A DNA stretch of 7,898 bases. Source: DATKMG01 sp035541995 (GTDB taxonomy: Bacteria; Acidobacteriota; Terriglobia; Versatilivoradales; Versatilivoraceae). Location: contig DATKMG010000755.1 of the NCBI GenBank assembly GCA_035541995.1, positions 1-7,898 of the forward strand. Reading direction: 5' to 3'. Below, in pieces: positions 1 to 6,387 of the stretch. A program made the position numbers and the translations under genes. The number at the start of each line of letters is the position of its first letter. Position 1 is the stretch's first letter. The notes under the pieces were generated by a model, which had not been told where the DNA came from, made no database searches, and worked only from the letters and a program-made list of their open reading frames with translations.

Positions 1-1
1 C

Positions 2-397
2 ATCATCAAGGAGACGATGGCTATATGTCGAATGGAGCCCCATGAAGGCATCCCAGCCTGGTTGGTTGACAGCCCTTTCTATGTGGTTATTCGAACAGAA
101 GATGAAATATCACTTGTGTCACAGGAAAAAAGAGTCCCCCAGAGGATCAAATCAGATAGGGGTTGGCGCTGTCTGAAAGTGCAGGGTCCGATGGCTCTCT
201 CGGAGACAGGAGTCTTGGCTTCGCTTGCCGGACCGCTAGCAAGAGCCGGGATCGGTATTTTTGCGGTTTCCACATTCGATACTGATTACTTGCTGATAAA
301 GAAGAAGAACCTTGTCCAAGCAACCAGGGTCCTACGCCAGGCCGGACACTTTTTCAGGCAGAGACCGCGTCGGAAAAAAACACGTCTCAAGTCTTAA
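2..397 (+). CDS. ACT-domain protein (COG3603-like), 5' end outside window
   Basis: A small protein with ACT-type ligand-binding sequence. Numbering from the ATG at 17, residues ~57-105 carry the conserved core: a VQGPM strand, ETGVLASLAGPLARAGIGIF (strand-turn-helix), then STFDTDYLLIKKK and a C-terminal helix. These match the ACT_7/CASTOR-like family, which usually binds amino acids or similar small ligands and has no known catalytic activity. The ATG at 17 is preceded by AAGGAG with only 3 bases between, but the frame is open to base 2 (reading IIKET before the Met). Family members normally have about ten more residues before the A-(V/I)-C-R motif, so I think the true start lies upstream and the gene is 5'-partial. 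The C-terminus ends in a basic tail (RQRPRRKKTRLKS). It lies 65 bases before the phosphatase gene on the same strand, so co-transcription is plausible. The ligand is unknown. Confidence 0.8.
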   Translation: MIKETMAICRMEPHEGIPAWLVDSPFYVVIRTEDEISLVSQEKRVPQRIKSDRGWRCLKVQGPMALSETGVLASLAGPLARAGIGIFAVSTFDTDYLLIKKKNLVQATRVLRQAGHFFRQRPRRKKTRLKS

Positions 398-462
398 TTT
401 CCGGGAAATACCCTGTTGGGGGGATAGCCGGGCGGCGATGGTCCTTGCTAGGGTAGTTGCCT

Positions 463-1263
463 ATGAAACTCGTCTTCACCGATTTGGATGGAACCTTACT
501 GGATCATGAGACCTACACCTACGCCCAGGCCTATCCTGCCCTTCGGGAACTCCGCCGGCAGAAGATCCCGATGATTCTCTGTTCGAGCAAGACCCGTGCT
601 GAATTGGAGTATTGGCGACAACGGCTGGAAAACCAACATCCGTTCATTGTAGAAAACGGTGGTGCGATTTTTGTTCCGAGGGGATATTTTCCGTTTTCTG
701 TTCCACAAAGCAGCGAGTCTTCAAGCTACGAGGTCATCGAGCTAGGAAGTCCTTACCCGGAGCTACTCCACTCTCTGCGAGCGGCTTCCGAGCAGAGCAA
801 TTGCAGAGTCTTGGGATTTCATCTCATGGATGCAGAGCAGATCAGCAGGCACTCTGGATTGCCCCTGGAACAGGCACGACTGGCCAAGAAACGGGAATAT
901 GATGAGCCTTTTCTAATCCTGGACTACGGGCGCACACCACAGCTTCTAAGCGCCATAGAGTCCCAAGGTAAGCGCTGGACGCGGGGCGGACGATTCTATC
1001 ACATCATGGGGCCCAGCGATAAAGGGCTAGCAGTCCGGGCACTGGCCACCATCTATCGCAAACTGGGAGAGCCTGTCGTAACGCTGGGGCTGGGGGACCG
1101 GTTTAATGATGCTGAACTTCTCAACTCTGTCGATTTCCCGGTCATTGTGTGGTCCAAGGTTGCGCCCATTCTCAAGACCCAGGTCCTGAAGGCCAAAATC
1201 ACTGATCAGTCTGGCCCCTCCGGCTGGAACGAAGCCGTGCTGGAGGTAATCAGGTCTCGATGA
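463..1263 (+). CDS. mpgP: Mannosyl-3-phosphoglycerate phosphatase family protein (HAD-IIB)
   Basis: Cytosolic HAD-superfamily phosphatase of 266 residues, the usual length for MpgP/YedP proteins. Known members remove the phosphate from mannosyl- or glucosyl-3-phosphoglycerate to give mannosyl- or glucosylglycerate, a compatible solute. All four HAD motifs are present: motif I DLDGT with nucleophile D7 and acid/base D9; motif II Ser/Thr in LCSSKT (41-44); motif III Lys187 in PSDKG; motif IV GDRFND (211-216) binding Mg2+. Family-specific stretches are FIVENGGAIF (61-70), GYFPF, YEVIELG and RFYHIMG. I chose ATG 463 (MKLVFTDLDG) over TTG 457, since AGGG at 450-453 is well spaced for it and the family starts close to motif I. 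The expected partner synthase is not intact here; a broken copy lies at 2747-3069 on the other strand. The sugar (Man or Glc) cannot be told from sequence alone. Confidence 0.88.
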   Translation: MKLVFTDLDGTLLDHETYTYAQAYPALRELRRQKIPMILCSSKTRAELEYWRQRLENQHPFIVENGGAIFVPRGYFPFSVPQSSESSSYEVIELGSPYPELLHSLRAASEQSNCRVLGFHLMDAEQISRHSGLPLEQARLAKKREYDEPFLILDYGRTPQLLSAIESQGKRWTRGGRFYHIMGPSDKGLAVRALATIYRKLGEPVVTLGLGDRFNDAELLNSVDFPVIVWSKVAPILKTQVLKAKITDQSGPSGWNEAVLEVIRSR

Positions 1264-1299
1264 TGGGACAATAAGGGCCAATACGGATTTGCAGGAAAG

Positions 1300-1324
1300 A
1301 AAAAAACGCGGCATTTTGATACCG
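1300..1324 (-). terminator. Intrinsic terminator of the histidine kinase gene
   Basis: Read on the minus strand, CGGTAT (1324-1319), loop CAAA, then ATGCCG (1314-1309) form a 6-bp hairpin with one G-T wobble. After CG it is followed by seven T (1306-1300). It begins 14 bases after the kinase stop codon. It closes the minus-strand transcript with no room for a response regulator. The hairpin is short, but the T-run is good. Confidence 0.65.
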
Positions 1325-1337
1325 GCATCTCTTCTTC

Positions 1338-2708
1338 TCAGTATATGGAAGGATTCGAATCTTGCCCATCGGCCATCACCGGTTGCCCAGGGATCTTAAT
1401 CCGCAATAACGTGCCCCTGTGAGGTTGTGAGATAATCTCCATTTTGCCCCCTAATTCTCGGACACGCTCTTCGATACTGGTCAAGCCCAGCCCCTTTTTC
1501 AAACGGTCTGTATGGATGAACCCAATCCCATCGTCCTGAATGGTCAAAGTGAGGCGGTCCCGATCGCCATGCAGCGTAATGCGGATGTTTTGGGCTTTTG
1601 CGTGCCTGGCGCAGTTTGTCAAGGCCTCCTGTACGATGCGGTACACATGGGTCAAGTGGGTCTCGGGGAGGCCATCGAGGGTCCCATCAATTTCGGTGGT
1701 AACAGGAACGCCGCTTCGTCGGGAAAACTCTTTGGCTTGCCACTCCAGGGCGGGAGCCAGGCCAAGGTCATCGAGAATGGACGGCCGCAGGCCCATCGCC
1801 AGATTACGCACCACCTGGAGAGCTTCCCCGGCCAGGCGCCTGGCTTCTTCCAAGTTTCGATGAACCTGATTACCATTCATGGTATGAAACTCCTCGAGGT
1901 TGCTCAGCTCCATCCGGATGGCAGTCAGTGTCTGCCCAACTTCGTCATGCAATTCGCGAGAAATTGACTTGCGCTCTTCTTCCTGGACCCGTACCAACTG
2001 GTGTGACAGATGTCGCAATTCCTCTTCCGCCATCTCGTTCCTGAGGCGCTGCTCCTCAGCTCGACCTTCCAGTGTGGTGAGACGCAAGATGCTGATTGCG
2101 GCCACAAGTCCGCCGAGGGAAAGGACAACGATTATCAACTGGATCAAGTATTGCCGGAAATCCTGTCGGCTACGCGAAATATTCTCCTGCGCTCTCTGGA
2201 AGTTTACCTTATTAAAGTCACTGATTTCGTTTGCCATGGCTAGCACGGCATCCCGACGCGGAAGGACCTGCTGTTTAAGGAAAACCGAACTGAAGGCTAC
2301 TTTCTGGGAAGGATTCCACTCGAAGATCGGATCCAGAACATCCCAAAAAAGGTCGAGGTCAGCCCGCAGTTTGTGCAGAATCCTGATTTCAGAAGGATGA
2401 ACGAGACCCGACAATTCCTCGAGCCGCAAATTGGTTGTGGAGCGGATTTCCTTCAACCGCTTGCGGTGTGCGGCAGCTCCCAGGTTTGATGGATCGAGCA
2501 GGTAGTCACGGGTAAAAATCTCCGAGAGATAGAGGTCAGCTTGAATTGCGTTGAGGATCTGCTCAGCATGCTGATAAGACAAGTTTGCGGCGACAACTTC
2601 CCGATTGATCTTTTCCGCCCTCCGAATCGCATTAAGACCGAGAAGGCCAATCAGCCCCAACAAAATGCCGAATCCCGCCACCAGGACAGGCCAACTTCGA
2701 TTGCGCAC
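1338..2708 (-). CDS. Membrane sensor histidine kinase, NarL/DegS type (HisKA_3), orphan
   Basis: Two-component sensor kinase. Numbering from the TTG-started 470-residue frame: TM1 at ~20-42; an extracytoplasmic, mostly helical domain at ~45-200 (CHASE3/four-helix-like, ligand unknown); TM2 at ~202-223; a short coiled linker at ~228-262; then HisKA_3 with phospho-acceptor His268 in SRELHDEVGQT. The HATPase_c domain has an N-box with Asn379 (VQEALTNCARHA), a G1 box DDGIGF (406-411) and GLGL (420-423). It should autophosphorylate on His268 and pass phosphate to a NarL/FixJ-type regulator. The frame can be opened at TTG 2750, but I prefer GTG 2708 (residue 15): GGAGG occurs twice just before it, and TM1 then starts after a normal short tail. 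No response regulator lies downstream; a terminator follows at once. Upstream on the same strand is a decayed gpgS-like gene whose promoter may now drive this kinase. Confidence 0.9.
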   Translation of the reverse strand: MRNRSWPVLVAGFGILLGLIGLLGLNAIRRAEKINREVVAANLSYQHAEQILNAIQADLYLSEIFTRDYLLDPSNLGAAAHRKRLKEIRSTTNLRLEELSGLVHPSEIRILHKLRADLDLFWDVLDPIFEWNPSQKVAFSSVFLKQQVLPRRDAVLAMANEISDFNKVNFQRAQENISRSRQDFRQYLIQLIIVVLSLGGLVAAISILRLTTLEGRAEEQRLRNEMAEEELRHLSHQLVRVQEEERKSISRELHDEVGQTLTAIRMELSNLEEFHTMNGNQVHRNLEEARRLAGEALQVVRNLAMGLRPSILDDLGLAPALEWQAKEFSRRSGVPVTTEIDGTLDGLPETHLTHVYRIVQEALTNCARHAKAQNIRITLHGDRDRLTLTIQDDGIGFIHTDRLKKGLGLTSIEERVRELGGKMEIISQPHRGTLLRIKIPGQPVMADGQDSNPSIY

Positions 2709-2712
2709 AAGA

Positions 2713-2723
2713 CCTCCACCTCC
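2713..2723 (-). promoter_or_regulatory. Tandem Shine-Dalgarno sites favouring the GTG start of the kinase
   Basis: On the minus strand GGAGG occurs at 2723-2719 and again at 2717-2713, 10 and 4 bases before GTG 2708. No comparable site precedes the alternative TTG at 2750. This decides my choice of start. Confidence 0.5.
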
Positions 2724-2742
2724 GAAGACCGAGACCGAGGAG

Positions 2743-2756
2743 GTATTCAAGAATAC
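2743..2756. repeat. Inverted repeat GTATTC-AA-GAATAC ahead of the kinase
   Basis: Perfect 6-bp half-sites around a 2-base centre, 35 bases before the preferred GTG start. It spans the alternative TTG and the stop codon that ends the broken gpgS frame. It could be an operator or a small mark at the rearrangement junction. One copy only, so chance is possible. Confidence 0.35.
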
Positions 2757-3069
2757 AGCATCGACGGCAATGATGAAAGCTTCTCACTTACCCGACAGGG
2801 AAAGCCGGTTAATAGCGAGGCCACGTACTGATGCTGCTCCCGAGTGGCCCTGTCCAGCACCAGCACCACATGCCGAAGGTAATGCACTTTCTTGAGCTCA
2901 GCCAGGATCTGCCGCATTGCAGGAGTCTCGAATTCAGAATAAAGAACGGGCAGAACCAAACCGATGGGGGAGTTTTCAGAGAATCTCTCTAGCTCTCGAT
3001 CCTGGCAACATCGTTTTTATTCAGGCGATGGAGTGTCGCAACTACTCCGGTCTGGTAGAAGTCTACCAT
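2747..3069 (-). pseudogene. gpgS: Truncated, frameshifted glucosyl-3-phosphoglycerate synthase-like gene
   Basis: From ATG 3069 the minus strand reads MVDFYQTGVVATLHRLN, then KNDVARIES and a TAG stop (2991-2989). The next frame carries straight on from about 2998: RELERFSENSPIGLVLPVLY, SEFETPAMRQILAELKKV, then HYLRHVVLVLDRATREQHQY up to about 2800. From memory this matches the N-terminus of GT81-like glucosyl-3-phosphoglycerate synthases, which transfer a sugar from an NDP-sugar to 3-phosphoglycerate: the F-Y-Q-T-G-V opening, then LVLP-LYSE near the nucleotide-sugar fold. A loss of 1 or 4 bases near GAGAG (2997-2993) explains the frame change. After residue ~98 the similarity stops; the frame ends at TGA 2749-2747, and all of the donor and acceptor site, roughly 200-300 residues, is missing. 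The phosphatase for its product is at 463-1263. The family assignment is from motif recall; the frameshift itself is read directly. Confidence 0.72.
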
Positions 3070-3077
3070 CAGTCTTG

Positions 3078-3083
3078 CCTCCT
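3078..3083 (-). promoter_or_regulatory. Consensus Shine-Dalgarno site of the broken gpgS-like gene
   Basis: Minus-strand AGGAGG with an 8-base spacer to ATG 3069. It fixes the original start of the pseudogene and shows that its 5' signals have not decayed. Confidence 0.65.
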
Positions 3084-3091
3084 GCAGACAG

Positions 3092-3120
3092 AGGATAGGG
3101 AGCTGGAAGTCGACCCTCAA
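3092..3120 (-). promoter_or_regulatory. Sigma70-type promoter of the gpgS remnant and probably the kinase
   Basis: Minus strand: -35 TTGAGG (3120-3115), a 17-base spacer, and -10 TATCCT (3097-3092). Transcription would start near 3085, giving a leader only about 16 bases long that holds the AGGAGG site. With no terminator seen between here and the kinase, this promoter could supply its message. Predicted from spacing and consensus only. Confidence 0.5.
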
Positions 3121-3390
3121 TACAGCCTATGGAGTATATGTCGGGAAAAAGCTTGGTAGTGGGACATTATCGGGAGGCAGGGAGGAGCGGGTATTTTCTC
3201 GCTGGATAACTCCATATAACCGAATGGAATAGGCTCGCAAAGTTGAGACCATCTGGACAAAAGCATTCAGCGAGTCTAGAGTGATGAGAACTTTCGGGCC
3301 GATTTGCCTGCCCGATTCAGCGTCCCGTACCATTCCAGTCCCCTGTAGCTTTGATATCCTGGGCGGGAATTCGCCACACTTTCGAGAGGA
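3121..3390. other. Divergent intergenic region between the gpgS remnant and the antiporter
   Basis: About 270 bases between the minus-strand promoter and the plus-strand antiporter. I find no convincing -35/-10 pair for the antiporter; TATAAC at 3215-3220 has only a poor -35. The minus strand is open from 3399 to 3127 but has no Shine-Dalgarno site or family I recognise, and it overlaps the antiporter start, so I do not call it a gene. It should hold the antiporter promoter and any shared operators. Confidence 0.4.
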
Positions 3391-4671
3391 ATGATGATTT
3401 CAAGAACAGTAGAACTCTTGGGCACCGTGTTGTTTGCTCTTGCAGTCCTGCACACCTTCTGCATCAAGCAATTTCAGCATCTAGCCCATCGGTTTCCCCA
3501 AAATTCAGTGGCTAGAAACTTTTTTCATCTGCTGGGGGAAGTGGAGATCGTTTTTGGCCTCTGGGCTGGAATTCTAAGTGTAACTATGATCCTCCTGGCT
3601 GGAAACAGAGCCACTATTGATTACATCGATCGGCTCAACTTCACGGAGCCGGCATTCGTGTTTGCCATCATGACAATCGCAGCCACCCGTCCCGTCTTGG
3701 AATTTGCCAACAGCCTCATCAATTGGATTGCCAGAATCGTGCCCCTGCCTGGTGAAATTCGTTACTATCTGGTGATACTGATCGTCGGCCCGCTCCTGGG
3801 CAGCCTCATCACCGAACCAGCAGCCATGACAGTGACAGCCATTCTAATGAAGGACCGTTTCTTCTCGAGAAATCTCTCCGACCAGTTCAAGTATGTGAGC
3901 CTGGCCGTTCTGTTCGTCAACATTTCTATTGGAGGCGCTCTGACTTCTTTTGCTGCTCCGCCGGTATTGATGGTTGCAGGGACCTGGCAATGGAATTCCA
4001 GCTACATGTTCTCTCATTTTGGATGGAAGGCCGTAGTGGCTGTTGTCCTCAATACAGCTCTGGCGATTCTCTGGCTCGGCAAAGAACTCAAGATGCTCCA
4101 ACCGCTTCCAATCCAGCCAGGCGTCGTCACCTCGCCCTGGGGATTGCGATTAGCCCACTTGGTGTTCTTGGCATTAGTTGTGTTGACTTCACACCATATT
4201 CCGGTGTTCCTGGCACTCTCCATGTTCTTTTTGGGACTGGCGACAGTGACTCGCGAATTCCAGGACGAGCTGAAACTCAAGGAGAGTCTTCTGGTGGCTT
4301 TCTTCCTGGCTGGACTGGTGGTCTTCGGTGGCGTCCAACGCTGGTGGTTAGAGCCGTTGATCAGCGGTTTGCAGGCATTTCCCTTGTTCCTGGGCACAAC
4401 GGTTCTGACGGCATTCACCGACAATGCCGCTCTGACCTACTTGGGATCTCAACTTCCCAACATCTCGCTCGAGTTTAAACATGCCCTGGTGGCGGGCGCT
4501 GTGGCTGGGGGCGGGCTGACCGTCATCGCCAATGCTCCCAATCCTGCCGGCTTCACAATCCTGCAAGGCACCTTCGGCAAGGAAGGCATTAGTCCCGCTG
4601 GGCTCATCCAAGCTGCTCTGATCCCCAGTTTGGTTGCCATGGCTTGCCTGTGGTGGCTTCCGTCGTTGTGA
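3391..4671 (+). CDS. Putative Na+/H+ antiporter (ion-transporter superfamily)
   Basis: Inner-membrane protein of 426 residues with about 12-14 hydrophobic segments. It resembles the putative Na+/H+ antiporter family (PF07399 by recall), which belongs with NhaD-like carriers in the IT superfamily. The N-terminal HTFCIKQFQHLAHRFP (21-36) and FHLLGEVEIVFGLWAG (45-60) are family hallmarks. The two halves carry matching motifs: TEPAAMT (141-147) with GGALTSFAAPP (181-191), and TDNAALT (343-349) with GGGLTVIANAPNP (373-385). These are the expected re-entrant-loop ion sites of an inverted-repeat fold; Asp344 and Glu142 are the candidate cation-binding acids. AGAGGA (3385-3390) abuts ATG 3391, so ATG 3394 is an equally good start. 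It diverges from the gpgS remnant and converges on the oxidoreductases. Its likely role is Na+ extrusion in salt stress; the ion has not been shown for most family members. Confidence 0.82.
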   Translation: MMISRTVELLGTVLFALAVLHTFCIKQFQHLAHRFPQNSVARNFFHLLGEVEIVFGLWAGILSVTMILLAGNRATIDYIDRLNFTEPAFVFAIMTIAATRPVLEFANSLINWIARIVPLPGEIRYYLVILIVGPLLGSLITEPAAMTVTAILMKDRFFSRNLSDQFKYVSLAVLFVNISIGGALTSFAAPPVLMVAGTWQWNSSYMFSHFGWKAVVAVVLNTALAILWLGKELKMLQPLPIQPGVVTSPWGLRLAHLVFLALVVLTSHHIPVFLALSMFFLGLATVTREFQDELKLKESLLVAFFLAGLVVFGGVQRWWLEPLISGLQAFPLFLGTTVLTAFTDNAALTYLGSQLPNISLEFKHALVAGAVAGGGLTVIANAPNPAGFTILQGTFGKEGISPAGLIQAALIPSLVAMACLWWLPSL

Positions 4672-4918
4672 GGATTCGGGCAGGGGATGAGGGCCCCTCT
4701 CAATAAGTCTTCCCCGAGCCAGTATAGAGGAAAAAGGAAGTTTCATTGCGAATCCTGCATTTCCTACATCGGTGACCTCTATCATCCATAAGGAATAACT
4801 CCTTTATGAAAATGATCGCCGCTCGGAGATCGGCTCCCACGCTACCCCCAAGACCGTCATTTTCGTCCGCGGTGGCGAGCTTGAAAAGGGAATAGGGTAC
4901 TTTTAGTAAAATTACTGA
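4672..4918. other. Convergent intergenic gap, no gene seen
   Basis: 247 bases between two converging genes. It holds small hairpins (AAGGA/TCCTT around 4789-4803; AGTAA/TTACT near 4906-4917) but no clear T-tailed terminator for either side. A 29-codon frame from ATG 4806 lacks a well-placed ribosome site and is not called. Confidence 0.5.
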
Positions 4919-6253
4919 CTAAGCCAGCTTATAAGGTTGCCGGTACTCATAATGAAGCAATCGGTTGGCTGTTTCGTTATTGGTGAAACGTTCCGCGCGT
5001 GAATCCCACTCCAGGAGACTCTTCGTTTTCAGCGCAATGTTCGCTATGAGCGTCGCTGAAGTCGAAAGATGACCGTTAAGGATGTCGCAATCACATTTGG
5101 CACGGCTCCTGACACAATCGAGAAAATTCCGGGCCATCATGGTGGTCTCTTCGCTCCCGCCGGCACTTGCCGGTTTGATGAGGGGATGGCGGGAAGGACC
5201 ATAGGCTTGTTCGCTCTTCCGGTCCAGTGGTGTCAAAGCAAACCGTGGCAGCTGGGTGATCGCCTCCGGAACCACCTCCCAACGGTCGTAGTTGAAATAC
5301 ATGGTTCCCTTGGTGCCTCGCAACTCAATGAGGGAGTCCTTACTGTTGGGAGGGGCGGAGTTGGCATTGTACTGGCAAAAGACCACCAGCGTAGAATTGT
5401 CGAATTCCCAGAGGACCTCCAACGTATCAGGAATTTCGCGATTGTCCCCTATGGCATATTTCCCACCCAACGCCGTCACAGCATGCGGCGAGTCCTTTCC
5501 CAGACACCAACGGATCATATCCATGTAGTGGACACCAAAGTTTGTCACCTGTCCACCTGAATAATCGTAGAACCACCGGAAGTTATAATACATGCGATTC
5601 CGGTTGTAAGGCACTCTGGGGGCTGGTCCCAACCACTGCTCCCATTCCCATTCGTTTGGCGGTTCACCGTCTGATGGGTTGCCAATGCCAACCGGCCACT
5701 CGTTCATGATGTGATGTGCTTTGGCGACGGTCACCTGCCCAATCCCTCCCGACCGCACTAATTCGGCCGCTTGTTTTAGGTGGGGGCACGAACGGCGATA
5801 GATGCCGACCTGAACGACTTTTCCGGTCCGCTCAGCGGTCTCAACCATCTTGCGTCCTTCCACGACAGTCAGGGACAAGGGCTTTTCAACATAAACATCC
5901 TTCCCCGCGTTACAGGCGTCAATGAACATCAATGCGTGCCAATGGTCCGGGGTTGCAATGACGACCGCATCGACTTCCTTGTCTTCCAGGAGTTTCCGAT
6001 AGTCTTTGTATCTCTTGGGAGACATTTTCGACTTGCGGACTGCAAAATCCAGGTAATCATCGCGCAAGTCACACACGGCTGACGTTTGAGAGTCACCATG
6101 GTGGAGAAATGCGTCGTGGACCTGATCACCTCGATTCCCCAGGCCGATGTAGCCCATCCGAACCCGGTCGTTTGCGCCCAGAATCCGAGAATAGCTGAGG
6201 GCCGTCAAGACCATGGCATTTCGTGTGAATTCTCTTCGATTGAATTGGTTCAT
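4919..6253 (-). CDS. Tat-exported Gfo/Idh/MocA family oxidoreductase, second of a tandem pair
   Basis: NAD(P)-dependent oxidoreductase of 444 residues, probably acting on a sugar or sugar derivative outside the cytoplasm. Residues 1-28 form a Tat leader: NRREF, a mild hydrophobic stretch, then RILGAN. The Rossmann motif GLGNRG is at 37-42, the DHWH helix follows at 103-106, and EKP with catalytic Lys124 at 123-125. The C-terminal domain has NFGVHYMD (238-245). His242 matches the usual catalytic His, but the Asp four residues before it in classic members is Asn238. I chose ATG 6253, which has a GGGAGAG ribosome site 7 bases upstream. The frame is open to 6391, but those 46 extra residues are unlike the family, remove the N-terminal Tat signal position and overlap the neighbouring gene. 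It lies 134 bases behind its paralogue on the same strand, so an operon is likely. The substrate is unknown. Confidence 0.9.
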   Translation of the reverse strand: MNQFNRREFTRNAMVLTALSYSRILGANDRVRMGYIGLGNRGDQVHDAFLHHGDSQTSAVCDLRDDYLDFAVRKSKMSPKRYKDYRKLLEDKEVDAVVIATPDHWHALMFIDACNAGKDVYVEKPLSLTVVEGRKMVETAERTGKVVQVGIYRRSCPHLKQAAELVRSGGIGQVTVAKAHHIMNEWPVGIGNPSDGEPPNEWEWEQWLGPAPRVPYNRNRMYYNFRWFYDYSGGQVTNFGVHYMDMIRWCLGKDSPHAVTALGGKYAIGDNREIPDTLEVLWEFDNSTLVVFCQYNANSAPPNSKDSLIELRGTKGTMYFNYDRWEVVPEAITQLPRFALTPLDRKSEQAYGPSRHPLIKPASAGGSEETTMMARNFLDCVRSRAKCDCDILNGHLSTSATLIANIALKTKSLLEWDSRAERFTNNETANRLLHYEYRQPYKLA

Positions 6254-6277
6254 GATTGATCTCTCCCATGGAAAGCA

Positions 6278-6324
6278 CAGACAAATTGTTCTCGGCAGTG
6301 TCTGCGGATTGATGCTCAGACAAA
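6278..6324. repeat. CAGACA direct/inverted repeats in the gap between the oxidoreductases
   Basis: CAGACAAA occurs at 6278-6285 and 6317-6324, with the inverse TGTCTG at 6299-6304, which can pair with the second copy (12-base loop). It sits in the leader of the downstream oxidoreductase gene. Short; function unknown. Confidence 0.25.
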
Positions 6325-6387
6325 CCCAACAACATCTTACCTGCGCCACCCCTAGAGCTGGAACTGAGTCGGGCGTTGCCCTTGGTT

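Noticed and set aside
1346..1366. GATTCGAATC, like the T-loop of a tRNA
   Set aside because: Neither strand gives a 5-bp T-stem around TTCGAAT, no acceptor or anticodon arms surround it, and it lies inside the end of the kinase coding region.
1512..1967. Long plus-strand frames across the kinase gene (such as 1512-1967 and 1900-2400)
   Set aside because: They are antisense shadows of a coding region with clear HisKA_3/HATPase motifs and lack start signals or known domains.
2989..3000. Programmed frameshift in the gpgS-like gene
   Set aside because: There is no slippery heptamer or following structure of the usual kind, and the shifted frame ends after about 80 codons without the rest of the enzyme, so decay is simpler.
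3127..3333. Minus-strand 68-codon frame (open back to 3399) upstream of the gpgS remnant
   Set aside because: It has no ribosome site and no family I recognise, overlaps the antiporter start on the other strand, and runs through the predicted gpgS promoter.
4806..4895. 29-codon frame starting at ATG 4806 in the convergent gap
   Set aside because: The nearest AAGGA is about 11 bases away, there is no clear promoter, and the peptide is Arg/Pro/Ser-rich with no recognisable features.
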